A stretch of DNA of 64,000 nt from Mytilus californianus. Lineage: Eukaryota; Mollusca; Bivalvia; Mytilida; Mytilidae. Below the pieces are notes generated by a model, which made no database searches, was not told where the DNA came from, and was given only the letters and a program-made list of their open reading frames with translations. A program made the translations under genes and the position numbers. The stretch is from the NCBI RefSeq assembly GCF_021869535.1, contig NW_026262581.1, forward strand, positions 73,933,955-73,997,954, in the 5' to 3' direction. Shown here one piece after another: positions 1 to 12,790 of the stretch (position 1 is the stretch's first letter; the number at the start of each line of letters is the position of its first letter).

Positions 1-1130
1 CTTGTTGTATGTACAGAATATCATACATGTACAAGTATTTTTGTTTGAATAAAAAGCTTCTCTGTTTTGAATTTTTGATCCATAGTGAACATTTTTCTCC
101 ATCCTGTAGATATAAAGCAAATTTACTTACAATTACTATTAATGTATATATACTAAATTATTCAAAGCAAAATTAAACTTTGCATTGTTATTATCAACAC
201 ATGAATACTTTGCCAAATAAATTACCAAGAAAATACATGTGCATGTATTTATTAAGTATTATAGATAATTATGTCCCCATCATTTTTGCTCAATACATGT
301 ACATAAAAGTTTCAGACAAAGAAAACATTTCAAAAGTCTTGAAAAATAATTTTTAGGTTTAACAAGGAGCAAATTTATGTTATACCAAACCTTTTGATAA
401 CATTTTTATATTTAATAGTTTGCATAAACATCATAAGATCATAACATGTCCATTGTACAATGCAAGCTGAAATTTAATACATTTTAGGGGCACTTACAAC
501 CCATTTCTATTTTGATTTAAATCCTGGAACCACCATTGTCATGACTGTATTGTCACTAAATTGGCACCTTGAATTTGACAATATTAATAAAGTTTGAGAA
601 AGTTATATTGTTAATGGATTATCATTTCTAATTAGATTGTTTATATAATCATTGGAAGAATATAACATGTCAGATATAACATGTATAAAAAAAATTGTAA
701 ATTAATAAGTTTCTGGGGATTCATGTAATGCAAAGCAGCATGTGTACATGCTTTTCAAATGGGTGGGTGATTGGTTAATTTCAATGTGTAAATTTCTTCT
801 ATAATTTCAGAGATATGATTTAGAGGATGGCTATCTTCATTAATTTTTTTATGGGAAAGATCTGGTACATGTCCAGATAATCATGGTAATAACCGAACAT
901 AAAATAAACATTGCACAAAAGTGCTGACACAGACAACAGTTGAAGTGAATATGTTTTACATTCTAATGATTTGCAGTGGTGGATCCAGAAATTTTAACAA
1001 GAGGGGGCCCACTAACTACCTAAGAGAGAGCCCGCTCCAGTCATGCGTCAGTGATTTCCCTATATATTCAACCAAATTTTCCCACAAAAGGGGGGGCCCG
1101 GGATCAATACTCAGGCGCTTCCGGTTATCC
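1..1130. other. Non-coding AT-rich stretch, no gene recognised
   Basis: Nothing with coding character is visible. From about 970 to 1115 there is a short G- and C-run-rich patch (GGGGGGCCC at about 1090) that resembles a dispersed mussel repeat and ends close to where the large inverted duplication begins. The open frames here are short, have no recognisable domain and overlap each other, so I read them as chance. Confidence 0.5.
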
Positions 1131-2685
1131 TACTGCATCACAGACATACAACTCAACTGACAAAAAAATTCATACAAACGTACAAATAAATCTTACAAAG
1201 ATGCCAATAAAAAAAGGTGCAGCTTGTAAAATTGACAATGACGTCAAAAATTTGTTTTTGTCGTTGACAGTACATACTGTATATAGTTTACACTTTATTG
1301 ATATAGGATATAACCTGCTAAACCACGATTCCTTCCCAACTTATAAATTTACATTGAGTACTATTATCATTTGCCGAAATTGGATTTTTTTATTTCGTAG
1401 ATATATAACAATAATTAATGAAAAAACCAAATGGAATTGAAACGTGAAATATTCGTCCCAATTTACAAAATTTATACGCAATATGGATGCCTTTGAAAAC
1501 TCCTCTTTTAGTTATTAGTCAAACCAATGCCTATAACAGCAATTTAAACCCCTAGTCGTATGATGTTTAACCGAATCAAATATGCAGTAGACAAAACAAG
1601 CTATGTTAAGACAAAACAGAAGTTCAATAGACCAAATTGCTACACGACGAATCTTCATAGAGTATTCATATCATTTATACTGTTATTCACTGGATTACAA
1701 GTCAAGCATTAGATTAGAAAAAAGGAAACCAACGTACAACGGTAATCAGCCGTAAGGACCTTTATTTTGCTGACGATCGTATTAAAGATAAAATAATTAG
1801 CACCAAGAAAAAAGGGGATGAAGTCTAACATTAGAGAACATATGTTAATGAAAGTTATGTTAAGAAAGAGTGACCCAGAATCAATCGAAGGGGGAACGAC
1901 AAAAGAGTTGATCAATTAACACATCTAGGATGTATTGTAAGCATATCAGGAGAGCAAAAGAAGACATAAAATCCAGAATAAGTCAAAGAAGTCAGGTGTT
2001 TGCTATACTTAGACCAGTTTTGAAATACAATGCACTATATGAGAACACACAAATCAGAAATGTTAATTTCATCTTGAAATCTGTATACTATTTTTTATTC
2101 GAACGTCACTTTTGTAGACGAAACGCGCGTCTAGCGTATAGAATTTTAATCCTTGTATCTATGATGAGTTTAAATTTATTGAGACAAAAACCTTGATACT
2201 TATTATAGAACTTCATCACAAAATAGGTGGTCTCATCACTATAAAATGTATATATTTATGAAGTATGGTTGTTCAGACCTGTAAGCAAGGATCATACATA
2301 TCTGGGCAACAAACCCCAGGAAATGAACATATTAAGAAAATGTATTTGCAGTGGAGAGGATAGATTATAATACTTAGACATGCATTTGAGTGGAACATTT
2401 TGTCATGCAGAAGACAAGGTAGACTAACAAACAGCTAGAGAAGATCCAGAGTAAATTTTAACAACTAAAACAAATAACGTCATTTGATGAAAGGCTACGC
2501 CTACAACTAAAAACAGATTTAAATGGCGGACAACTGTGACATCCTTATGTTCCTCAAGTAAAACTTATCTTGGAAAGAGCTTATCATATCCGATACCGAC
2601 TTTAATAGAGGTTTTCCAATCCAGAATTAATTGATTCCGCTTCAAGCATAAGCTTTATAACTATATAATAACAAGAGACCCTGAA

Positions 2686-3040
2686 AAAAAATATAAACGG
2701 TACCAATGTTTTTTCCACCAGATGCGCATTTCGACAATCAATGTCTCTTGAGTGATGCTCGAGGCCAAAATATTTGGATATCCAAAGCTTATTGTAAAGA
2801 CTAAGAGCTATAAACCAAAAAAGCCGAAGCCGGACAAGAAATAAGAGCTTTGCATGGGGGAGATATATTCCTCAAATTTAAAATCCTTTCTAAATGTTGT
2901 AACAGCGAATTAAATAACACAAAATACATAATTTTCATTCAAGTAGCAAGGTACTGCCTGCTAGGCTGGTGATACCATTGGGGACTATCAGTCAACTAGC
3001 AGAAGCATCGACCCCGTAGTAGTAAAAACATAAACGGAAT
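2686..3040 (-). repeat. Mussel dispersed repeat with GAAATGCGCATCTGGTG end, minus orientation
   Basis: This is the same family as 34790-35145, 48109-48458 and 48459-48772, with a partial copy at 12920-13010. Shared landmarks are the GCGCATCTGGTG motif, TTTATAGCTCTTCATC, a cytosine-rich TCTCCC run, and a 3' part on a two-stranded theme of scoring 'gggtatcac...gtactggcatgaaaac'. The arm pairing (2686 with 35145) shows that this copy was present before the inverted duplication. No coding potential is seen. Confidence 0.75.
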
Positions 3041-3764
3041 CAATTTTTCTGCACCAAATGTTCATTTCGACAAGAGTTAATAACTAAGGGGCAAAGTCTA
3101 ATAAAACAGAAAACACCACAGCAAATAAATTGAAAATGAACAAAAAGACTTACAACCATGATAAAACGCTACATAGAGATCGAAAGATTGAACAACATGA
3201 ACCTTAACGGTTGTTTTAGCACCATTCATCACCAGGAACACTAAAATTTGTTGACATCCAATGTTACACACGAGTTATATATCGGAAAGAACAAAAAACT
3301 GCCAGCATAATCTGAGATATAAATTGCGTAATTCAGGAGTTGCAACTTTTATTCAACAAATTTTATCAAAATATGTAAATCTCGTCAGCATTTTGTTGTG
3401 TTATCTTCCTAATTGTTTTGTAGTTCAGGAAATTCACTGTTGGAGGCAGATCAAGATCTGGAATGGACACTGTTAAAAAATATTTACGATTGGTCCATAC
3501 TAAGAGTAATACTTTGCTTCGCCTATTATAGGGACTGTATGTAACCTTTAAATGTCTTTTACATATATATTCGTAGGGTTCCTTTCTCATGAAAGCATAC
3601 CTCAGATTTCATTTTATTAGCATAAACATATTGTGGGCAAAGTTTGTGCACATCTAAATTAATGAATTTACATCTAATAGTAAAACAGATTTAACATGCA
3701 ATCGATTTGCGGTCGTTTATGATTTCGTTTGACATTTTATCTCGAACTATAAACAACTGTCATA

Positions 3765-3925
3765 CAACGCAGAGGTTTAACTAGCTATAAAACCAGCGTC
3801 AGAAAGGGCCGTTACACAGTTAGCAATATGAGAGTTGTCTTCAATAGCTTTGTTGGTTGATAACGGTTTTTATGGACTTCCCCTTTTTGAATTTACCTTT
3901 GAGCTCGATATTTTTGGTATACCTT
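3765..3925 (+). repeat. Mussel short dispersed repeat (AGAGGTTTAACTAGCTA family)
   Basis: It begins at an 'AACTGTCATAC' block, followed by AGAGGTTTAACTAGCTATAA and a tail with 'ggacttccc...tttgaatttacc'. The complete family layout is best seen at 6200-6400 and 16825-17000. It is the arm partner of the minus-strand copy at 33950-34120. Confidence 0.7.
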
Positions 3926-4393
3926 TTTTCGACATATATTAGAAGTCATTTATGATTGTTTTGTTATTTTCATTTTCGGATTTTTTTGCTGTAAGCATTA
4001 TCCGATTTCTTGAATACAGTAAGCTTTCATTTGATTTTTGTAGAAGTAAAATCTGATTTAAAGCTACAGAATGTTTATGTGAATCAACTAGAAGTCGAAT
4101 ATTCATTATTCTGATTTTTTACTAGGTGATGACTAAGTATAAGGCAAATTTAAGTAAAATTGTAACTAAGCAAAACTCGACGACAAGTCACTTGTACTTT
4201 GAATTCAATTCAATTTTAATAAAACAATCACCATTACTGGAGGAAAAGGTTCTAGTTCTATGTTTCAATGTTCATTTTACTTGAATTTGAACTTGAACAT
4301 TCCCTAAAATTCAACAAGATGACAAATTGTATGATATCGAAGTGTAGATCAAATTTAAGGACAAACATTACTAATAAACAATTTTGTTTTTAT

Positions 4394-4723
4394 CTGAAAC
4401 GGTCATTATGATCTGAACAGTTCTTAAATGACTGAACAATATAAAGTATTAAGTTATTTCAGTCTTTCAGTCAATTATCTACTGCGGTTAATTCATTGAT
4501 GTTCAGATTTTGTCAGACTATTCAAAAGTAGTTATTTGCCATCAACATCACAATGAATTATCTCAAAAGCTACTGAACAGTACTGAATTGACTTCCAGCG
4601 AATTTTCAATTACTATATTTACCGCCAGGGATAAGTCTAAAATTGACTGAAAGATTGAATATGACTGAATAACGCATTGTTCAGACTTTTCAGATGATTT
4701 TAAGGTAAAAATGACTGTTTCAG
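4394..4723. mobile_element. Palindromic MITE-like element, left-arm copy
   Basis: The element begins CTGAAACGGTCATT and ends AATGACTGTTTCAG-like, with long imperfect inversion throughout. Blocks such as ATCTGAACAGTTC, TTCAGTCTTTCAGTCAATT and a central GCGGTAA/TTACCGCC pair recur inverted. It is 330 bp with no reading frame. The partner copy at 33126-33476 sits at the matching place in the right arm, so it inserted before the arms were duplicated. I see no clear target-site duplication, and the superfamily is unknown. Confidence 0.7.
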
Positions 4724-6199
4724 ACCATAATACATTTTATTAGGGAATAAATCGAACCTAAATTTGTTCCTTTAATGGCATTCACACAAAAATATGTTTT
4801 CGCTCACTTTATCTTACTCAGTTTTACAAATGAGTTATCTATTTTTAACTGAACAGTTGATTTTCATGATAAGAATTTTAAAATAATATAAAGGTTTTAC
4901 TGGGTTTTTTTTTAGTACAGTTCAAACTAATAAAAAAAACTGGAAGAAATTTTGAGGATAACAGATATTAAATTCTTTTGCAAGATATCCTATTAATGAT
5001 GTTTAAAAAAGATATGTTTCTTGTGTCCTTTTATCTTCCAAAATCTACCTACCAAGAAAAAGAGGAAAAGTTGAAAATTCACAAAACAAAAGTAAATACA
5101 TGTATGCCATATGCTACTATCCCCTATCTAAGTAATGGTCAGAAACTTCTTGTACGTTTTTCCTGTTCATATTTCGACGCATTCGTTCTAAACGAACAAT
5201 GCTGCGTCAAATGTTATATTCAAAATAAACAACCTGTTCATTAAAAGATCCTAGGATTAACTACTACCACAAACCAAAGTGAACGATTATAGTATTGTCT
5301 TACCTTTACAAGCCCTCAGATCTAACGTGAATAAATAAGGATTTGGAAATAATAGTGTACAAGAATGGTGTATGCAGTGAGTCAAAGCAACAGATGCTGG
5401 ACAGAAAAAAGACAAACAATCCTTTACTTTTCTAGTCACGCATTTTATATCAATATTTATGGACTCGCCATCTGTAAGCTCAGAACAAAACTTAAGAATT
5501 GCTTTTGTTGAATTATATCATAGATATGGATTTTTAATTTAATTTTTAAATGTATTTATTTTATTTGCATTTGAAAGATATAATTATTTTCCTATCCAGT
5601 TTTTTCCCAAGGGATAGGTAGAAAACCCATGTCTTTGCATTAGTGATACAATATTGTGCATGTGTTGTGAGGATGTCTCATTATATAAGGGGCTTTCAGA
5701 GTAAAGTGTGCACTTGTCATCAGCAAGACTTAAAATTCAATTAACTGTTCAAATGTTGTAGGACGTGTAATGTATTCATTATAATAATGTTAGTCAACCC
5801 GTAACGACGTATTCAGAATTAACGTAGCGTCATACAATAAAATATGATAAAATAAATTAATTAAAACCTCATGCAAAGAACTACAGAAAAAAAACCCAGC
5901 ATTTTCTGACTTCAAATTTGTCATCGTTACTTCATACTATAATTGATTTGATCTGTATTTTTAGACGAGTTGTTTTCTATATAAGTGGTTGGCCTTAGGA
6001 CTGATACCAAAATATGAGCAAGTTGACTAAAATTACGGACCTTATCAATAATATTGTTGTATTAAACACAATTGATTTAGATGCCTCCTTATCCGTTAAA
6101 AGGGGATTAAGGGAGAGCTTAGCGACGACATATGATCATGGGATGAATATACATTTGTACAATGTGATTTACATTGATTGCCAGTATAACGGAATGTTA

Positions 6200-6400
6200 T
6201 ATGAGTGTTATACAAGTGAGAGGTTTAGCTAGCTATCAAACCAGGTTTTACGGAAATGCCTGTACCAAGTTATGAATATGACATTTGTTTTCCATTCGTT
6301 TGATGTGTTTGAGCTTTTGATTTTGCCATTTGATAAGGGACTTTCAGTTTTGAATTTTCCTTGGAGTTTACAAATTTAGTTATTTTACTTTTTACTCCAA
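6200..6400 (+). repeat. Mussel short dispersed repeat (GAGGTTTAGCTAGCTA family)
   Basis: Layout: 'acaagtgaGAGGTTTAGCTAGCTA', then 'aaaccagg', then 'aatgcctgtaccaag', then 'atatgacatttg', then 'ttcgtttgatgtgtttgagc', then 'ttgattttgccatttgat', then 'gggactttcagttttgaattttcc'. It is the arm partner of the minus-strand copy at 31500-31690. The short frame starting at 6014 just upstream is an arm-conserved non-coding piece with no recognisable domain. Confidence 0.8.
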
Positions 6401-7336
6401 TTAAGGATAGCCCCTAGCGGTTTTACAGCTTGATTTTATGATTTTAGGCGAAAATGATAGCAAAGTCAGCAAGGTTCAAGATGTAGTTGGTCGTTACCAT
6501 GGTTACCATAAAGAGCTAGTTGATTGAATTGGTTATTTTGTTTTATCGTAACAACTGAATACGATATATATAAAAAGCAGGTTAATGAAACTGATCATAT
6601 TGTTTTATTCGATCTTTAGATTGAATACGACCAATCCGTTATTTTGGGGTGGAAATAAAAGAGTTCAATTGTTACGATTGAATACGATCAATATGATCAT
6701 GCGTCTTAGAAAACTATCAAGTCAGTTGATTGAATAGATTAACAGTTAATCGATTGTAATGATTGAATAATATCGATCAGATCTTGACCGTTAAAATCAG
6801 TACAGGAAGTTGATTTAATTAATGAACTCTCATTTGCAATAGAGCCCAAAGATACAATTTATCCACCTTAATTTATCGTAATAATTGAATACAGGTGGTT
6901 TCCGGTACAGTGGTCACCAAAGGCAATATTATATGTAAAATCAATCTAAAAATCTAGTGGATGCCTTTGAACATCAGGTAACATTCAATGTTCAGAAGGC
7001 AATAGAAACCCGCTACAAGGCACATACACGCTTGTGGCCAAGGTAACTTTTCTCCAAAATAAACCAGAAGTAGAATGGGAAATCCAATATATTTATACAA
7101 AGTTCCATAGTTATGCAGAGGAACATAGCTAGTATACAAGAGAGTACACATTATTGTCCAATAATTTTAATGACTCTAAGAAACCTTATTATCCCGTTTA
7201 GGGAACATAAAGGAGCCATTCTCTGAACTCAGGGTACTAGTTTTCGATGTTGTAATTGTAGTTTAGATGCTCTAAAATGACAAGAACGTGATCTTTATGT
7301 CAAAAGGACAAAGAGAAATATGTGAGGATGCTTAGG

Positions 7337-7650
7337 TGCGATATTCAGTACGTAGGTGAAACCGGACGCTATTTAGCTAAACGCTCGTAAGAACATTTTT
7401 ATCGTTTTAAAAGACCTCATAAATTTAAAAGTATCAATTATCAACACCTTAAGAAATACCTTTAGAAGAAGTAAATAAGCAACCTGGGGAATCTCATTTA
7501 AAATTTGTACGATCACGGAAAATAATTGAATTGAATTGGATTAAAAAATTAAAGACAGTCTATCCTCTCGGTCTTAATGATAATATCATGGGAATTGGTA
7601 ATGCATCAAGAACCGAACATTTTGGATATAGTTTCAAAAGCTGTTCATAA
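7337..7650 (+). pseudogene. Decayed GIY-YIG endonuclease part of a Penelope-like retroelement
   Basis: Translation from 7337 gives CDIQYVGETGRYLAKRS, the signature start of a GIY-YIG nuclease (YVGET followed by a basic R...KR helix). After a frame break, 7516-7650 reads WIKKLKTVYPLGLNDNIMG, a conserved region typical of the same ORF in mollusc elements. A further frame change continues into about 7650-7852 with a basic linker (KNRSHG...NRNQRKFRTNN). Together this is a nuclease domain placed before the reverse transcriptase at 7932-8340. That order matches Penelope-like elements with permuted, N-terminal nuclease (the Naiad type known from invertebrates). It is absent from the right arm and broken by frameshifts. 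Confidence 0.7.
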
Positions 7651-7931
7651 AAACCGTTCTCATGGATGTAGAATAAATCGCAATCAGAGGAAATTTCGTA
7701 CTAACAATACAAATATTTCGAACCTAATTACTATTTTAAAGAACAACGGCAGACATTATCTGTTAACCAAGCTCTGCTCTTTACCTGTTCAAAGTTTTAA
7801 TATACCACTTTGCCTCATAATATCATTAATAAAAATTCAAACATCTAATTAAATGGGCATTTAAAAAGTCAAAATGCGAATATATATGTTCAAACTCTAT
7901 TAGGTCATTTTTTAGTAAGACCAAACAAAAG

Positions 7932-8340
7932 AACTATGTCAATTGGACCTGCTTTGATACGATAACTGCACTTGAATTATTACTAGAAAGCATTTTTGTT
8001 CGCTATGGAGATTCCGTATATCGTCAAGTTATCGGAATTCCAATAAGGACTAAATGTGCACCATTTACTGCGGACCTGTTTCTGTATTGTTATGAGTTAC
8101 AATTTATGATTAAATCATCAAAGACCCATCGATAAAAGAGATGATTTTTTATTTCCTATTGTAAATTATCCATTTTTAGATGGTGACATTCCCTTGTCAC
8201 CATCTTATGGTCTTTATTTATCTCAACTAGTTCGATTCGCTCGTGTTTGTAACAACGTATTTGATTTAACGACAGAAATCTCTGTATTACTGAAAAATTA
8301 TTACACCAGGGTTTTTGATATTACAAACTAGTCAAAATAT
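7932..8340 (+). pseudogene. Decayed reverse transcriptase fragment, catalytic block deleted
   Basis: From 7932 the translation reads NYVNWTCFDTITALELLL, then VYRQVIGIPIRTKCAPFTAD, then LFLYCYELQFM: the region around RT motif B (usual form GIPMGTNCAPLLADLFLY). It then jumps, near 8130, straight to DKRDDFLFPIVNYPFLDGD and YGLYLSQLVRFARVC, the post-palm segment. The stretch that normally carries the YxDD catalytic motif is missing, so this copy cannot be active. Further stops follow at about 8330. Together with the nuclease piece upstream it is one Penelope-like copy inserted in the left arm. Confidence 0.8.
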
Positions 8341-8559
8341 TTACCAAATTTTATCATCGGTACAAGGACATCATTCGTACATATAAATCAACATGCATAC
8401 ATCTTATGCGTTCAGGTATTTCACATCCAATCTTTTATTGTAGTATTCTATACAAAGCACAAACATGTCATCATTCACCTCAATAGCTAACCAAACCTTT
8501 AAATAGACTTATTAAGAAGGGATATATTTTATGATGGTATCATACTAAATCCCTAACGG

Positions 8560-9055
8560 GAGGGATTGTGCTTGATTTCCATATGATGAAGACATAATCT
8601 TTCAATCAGTTTAATTGAGATCGGGAGCTGGCTTGTCAGTAACTGCTTGTAGTCCTTTGTTAATTTATGTATCATTGTTATTTTGCTTAGGTTCTTCTGT
8701 TACCTATTATGACATCGGACTCGGACTTCTTTTAAAATGCGTTTTACTGTGTGTTTTGCCGTTTATTTGTTTATTCTACATTGGCTAGAGGTAAATGGGA
8801 GGGTTGAGATCACACAAAACATGTTTAACACCGATTCATTTTTGCGCCTCTCCCAAGTCAGCAGCCTCTGGCCTTTGTTAGTCTTCCCCTTTTCTTTTCT
8901 TTTTTTAATTTTAGTTCATAAGCCTGCCCCGTGGTGTGGGATTTTCTCGCTGTGTTGAAGACCCATTGATGGCCTTGAACTTTTTCTGCTCTTTGGTCGG
9001 GTTGTTGTCTCTTTGACACATTCCCCATTTCCATTCTCAATTTTATTAGAGTTCG
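8560..9055 (+). mobile_element. 3' tail region of a mussel retroelement
   Basis: Landmarks are TCGGACTCGGACTTCTTTTA, 'tttattctacattggctagagg', 'gggttgagatcacacaaaacatgttta', 'ctcccaagtcagcagcctctggcctttgtta', 'gtgttgaagacccattgatggcc' and 'ttggtcgggttgttgtctctttgacacattcccc'. The same string of landmarks recurs at 15075-15420 (plus) and 63600-64000 (minus). I read it as the non-coding 3' part of the retroelement whose RT lies just upstream. The small frame at 8737 is a by-product of this repeat. Confidence 0.65.
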
Positions 9056-9204
9056 TTTTAATTCAGACGGGCCTACTTCAAAAATCTGATATCGGTCCAT
9101 GAACGATTTTTATAATTACCTTGATGAGAGAAGACAGACTGAGATGGGTATGATACCTTTTGGAACAATTGGATTAAAACAAAGGATAGGATGATATAAA
9201 CAAA

Positions 9205-9350
9205 AATAGTATAACAACCAACGGAACGAGTGAAAAAACAACTGTAATATTCCTGACTTGGTACAGACATTTTCCGAAGAAAATGATGGGTTAAAATTTT
9301 TGAAGCTAGCTAAAGCTCCCACTCGTATGACAGTTGTTTATTGACCGTTA
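9205..9350 (-). repeat. Mussel short dispersed repeat (GAGGTTTAGCTAGCTA family), minus copy
   Basis: Reverse complement of the family described at 6200-6400. It contains 'ctgacttggtacagacattttc' and 'agctagctaaagctcccactcgtatgacagttg'. It pairs with the plus copy at 28225-28360 in the right arm. Confidence 0.7.
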
Positions 9351-10735
9351 TAATGACGAAATCGGGTGAGCAACACAAACACAGATAATAGGGTAATGTG
9401 AAAATAATTGGGATCAAGCAGCCAAAATTGTGTAAACATACATCAAACACAACTGACTAAACATTCAAACAAGCATACAAATAAATATAACAAAGACGAC
9501 AAATAAAAACCGTTTTTGATATCAAATTAGCAAAGATGCCTATATTTTTTTGGTAGTAGATAGTACATACCGAATATAGTACACACTTTCTCGATAACGT
9601 GAAAAATCAAGTAAACTATAAACATAAGGGAAAACAAAATGGAAGCAACACTGTAAAAGCCTTTTGCGTCCTTGACAGTCGATCAACACCCGAGAGGTTG
9701 GTTAGCCCATATATCAAAAGTCTAACTAGGGAAGTAAATGGTACTTATCAGCCTCTACTGGGGAATACTATAAGATTATCTTGGTTTGCCCTGAATTAAT
9801 GAATTAAATTAACTCGAAAGGACTAAGGCGAGTTAATGCTCTCTGATATCGGGTATGGGTCCTTATAAACAAAAGAATTGGAGACTGGTTCATATCAGGG
9901 GAAAGCAGAGGTGATGAGTTTGTCTGTCGATTTTTTTTCCTTGTTCTATCAAGAGGGAATGGGGTAAACAATAACCCGGATGTATGTGAGTCGATGTTTT
10001 CTCGTAGCAAAAGAGAGCTTGAGAACGGCTCAGTTTTTTTCAATCAATTTGAAAGGTCCATGTTGAATTTATGACATGATTTAAAAAAACAAAAGGAAAG
10101 GGTTTCATAGTATAAAATTAAGCACAATGAATATATTATTTGAATAGCTGTCTTCTTTATATTACTAAGATATCGAGGTATGATTGAAGGAGTGTATATT
10201 AACATAAATGTTCATTCTTTTATTTTTTTCATTTTTTTTCATTTTTATGCGTTTTTTCGTCACATTATTGAATTTTTGGATAGTATTCAGCTGAATGGGA
10301 AAGTTTTCAAATGGTCCCTTGATTATGAGTTTGAATGTCTTGGTATCTTTCGCCTCTCTTTTGTAAGTAAAGGTTTTTTCAATTAAATTCTGAGGATTTA
10401 TTTATACCATCAACAGACCAACTTCCGAAAACAAATAGAATCCTTCTCTCAGAATAATAGCAAGATTTGAAACAGACGCTCCCTCTATTAGAGGAGTGCC
10501 AATCAATCACTTAAGACTTATGTTTGGGTTATTTCCTGTACCACTGTTTAACGGGACTGTTTAAATTTGTGGGAGGGCTTATATAGAGGTATGCATTGGT
10601 CGATACACTAGTACTGTTAACACTTCTGCGAATGATACTAAGGTACATGCACATGAATTATAAAAACATTACAGACTACAACTAACAAAGCAAACGGGCA
10701 TTCTATTGTCCATTGGTTTTGTTAATTATTGTTAG

Positions 10736-12790
10736 GTCATTCCACTTTTTCTTCAGCTAATTTTTTTCTTGCGCTGTATTCACATTATGTCACTTAGACT
10801 GACTGATGGTATATGATATTGAACAGTTTATACGCTTTTGAAACTGACACCACTTAACCGAATACTTTTCTTTGTATTAGTTATCACCCAAAACACTGTT
10901 TTTCTTGTGTCCAGTACTCCTTCGCAACAGTAAAAGAAACCGTCAAATAAATTTTACTAAATTGCTCGTTATATCTTCAGGATATGCAGAATAATTTTGA
11001 CCGAAGGGATCCGGAGACTCTTTTGAAACTGACACCACTTAACTGAATACTTTTCTTTGTATGAGTTATCACCCAAAACACTGTTTTTCTTGTGTCCAGT
11101 ACTCCTTCGCAACCGTAAAAGAAACCGTCAAATAAATTTTACCAAATTGCTCGTTATATCTTCAGGATATGCAGAATAATTTTGACCGAAGGGATCCGGA
11201 GACTCCATATGTGAGTTATTTCCCATTATGAATTTGATATAAGTGATATGCATTTGTTACAGCTGAACCATAAGTGATAGAGACCTAGGGTCTTTTCATT
11301 TGAGGTCCTTGGTTTACCAAAAAGAAAATTAGGTCAAGGTCAAAGGTCAAGGTCATGTTCTTAATATCGATTTTGACTTATTATCCCTTCTTTTTAAAAA
11401 CTGTATAAGATATAGACAAAATATTTTTACTAAATTGTAAGTTGCGACATGTTTTAAATGAAAAGGTACGTATACGTGGACATATAATAGGAGTTTTCTA
11501 CCCTCTTATGTTTGGTGATATAACCCATAACCATATATCAAAAAAGACATATGGTCCTTTGATATGAGATCCTTGCTTGGTCAAAGTCTAATTTGATGTT
11601 CTATATTTTGACCTTTGCTGTAACTTCCTATTGGCGCCTGATAAAGTCATAGGGTCTTTTACATTAGGTTGCAGACATATGACCTTGAAGAAAGTGAATT
11701 GGAAGTGAATTTTTGTAAACCGGAAGTAGCCATTTTATATACTTTTTATGAAAAAAGTACTTGAATTCTAATTCTTTGGTATCAGTGTGAAATCAGCTTC
11801 AAATGAAACAGGAAGTGAAATTTCGTTAACCGGAATTACCTTTTTATCTACCTTGTTTTTTAGATAAAGTATATAGATATCATATATTTATGGAATCAGC
11901 GTAAATTATTCTATTATTTGACATTCTAAACTGAAAGTAAATATTTTCCTATCAAAACATGTGCATATGGGGTAGAAAGACCTTCAATTGTTCTCTGAAT
12001 GATTGGTCTTTAATTAATTTTATTATTTCTGTTTCTTTCGCCAAAGTTTGATATTGTGTCATATTTTTGTTTTGCAATATGTCGCTTAGATATTTTTTAT
12101 ATTGTATCGTACAGTTAATGCGCTTTTAATTTGACCTTGTTTAACCGAACAATTTTCTATGTAAGAGGTATCTCCCCGTACACGGTTTATCTTGTGTTTG
12201 CATTTCCTCCGTAACCAAAAAAGATGTTGACAAAATTTCTTTTTTTCTAAATGGTTCGTTATATCCTCATTAAGCTTTGGACAATTTGGAGCAAAGCAAT
12301 CCAGTGACCTTTTGACAGCAGTTATCTACCAGTCACTGTTTATTTTTATCGGTATGTCAGTGCTGATTATTATAAGGTGCACAGTTTTCTCTGCTTTCAA
12401 AAAAACTTTCTGTTTTAACACGTCCTGTTTTGTTTTTTTACTACAAACTATTTAGGAATTTTATAAATTCCTGGTGCGGGGGTCAAAAAAGAAATTGCAG
12501 TTCATGCCGTTTCTATCCAGTGCTGCCTCACAGCTGAAATTTCTTCCTTTTTGTTATTTTTGGCCTTTTGCTCTGCTTTTTGATGCATTATGCTAAATAG
12601 CTTTTATCATAATTACTGCTTAATTAATTCATTTTTAGTTTGTTAAAAAATGAAAACAACACATTAAATAATTTTATGCGTCCGATCGCTTTTCTGGATC
12701 TACTTAATTAGCTTTCATCAGGAGCCTTTAAAGCCGAATATGTGAAAGCCGAGAATGTATAAGAACCGAAACAGTTAAAGAGCTATTGAC
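10736..12790 (-). repeat. Left inner arm: minus-oriented copies of the 1.1-1.4 kb tandem unit
   Basis: Two units lie head to tail in minus orientation, the first about 10736-11985 and the second, partial, 11986-12790. Reversed, they match the units of the right block. Landmarks include 'ggatataacgagcaatttggta', 'gcgacatgttgcgaaacaaaa', 'caattgttctctga' reversed at 11985, and the closing motif 'gcgtccga...gctttcat' at 12660-12740, which pairs with 18690-18800. ACCGGAAGT occurs at 11719. The unit end at 10731-10745 carries the GGTC/TTCCAC terminus that is palindromic with 24405-24420. Confidence 0.8.
10835..11204. repeat. Tandem duplication, period 185 bp
   Basis: The segment starting CTTTTGAAACTGACACCACT at 10835 restarts at 11020 and runs to 'ggatccggagactc' at 11205. 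The copies differ at only a few positions, so this local doubling is much younger than the inverted arms. The right block has only single copies of the matching piece. Confidence 0.9.

Larger units (their letters stand above)
1137..10735 (+). repeat. Left outer arm of a giant inverted duplication
   Basis: Read as reverse complement, this arm matches 24420-36707 almost end to end in the same order. Anchor pairs: 1137-1330 with 36500-36707; 1930-2100 with 35750-35950; 2690-3040 with 34790-35145; 3260-3480 with 34390-34620; 4394-4723 with 33126-33476; 6014-6240 with 31620-31870; 6405-6500 with 29300-29405; 6880-6970 with 28870-28950; 9060-9350 with 28225-28500; 9384-9760 with 27280-27640; 9980-10120 with 25050-25165; 10260-10735 with 24420-24930. 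By eye the arms are about 80 percent identical, so the duplication is not recent. The arm contains only older repeats. It carries one large insertion missing from the other arm, at about 7337-9060. Confidence 0.9.

Noticed and set aside
8737..9100. Open frames on both strands at the retroelement tail
   Set aside because: They overlap on opposite strands within a non-coding 3' region that recurs at 15075 and 63600 with different frames.
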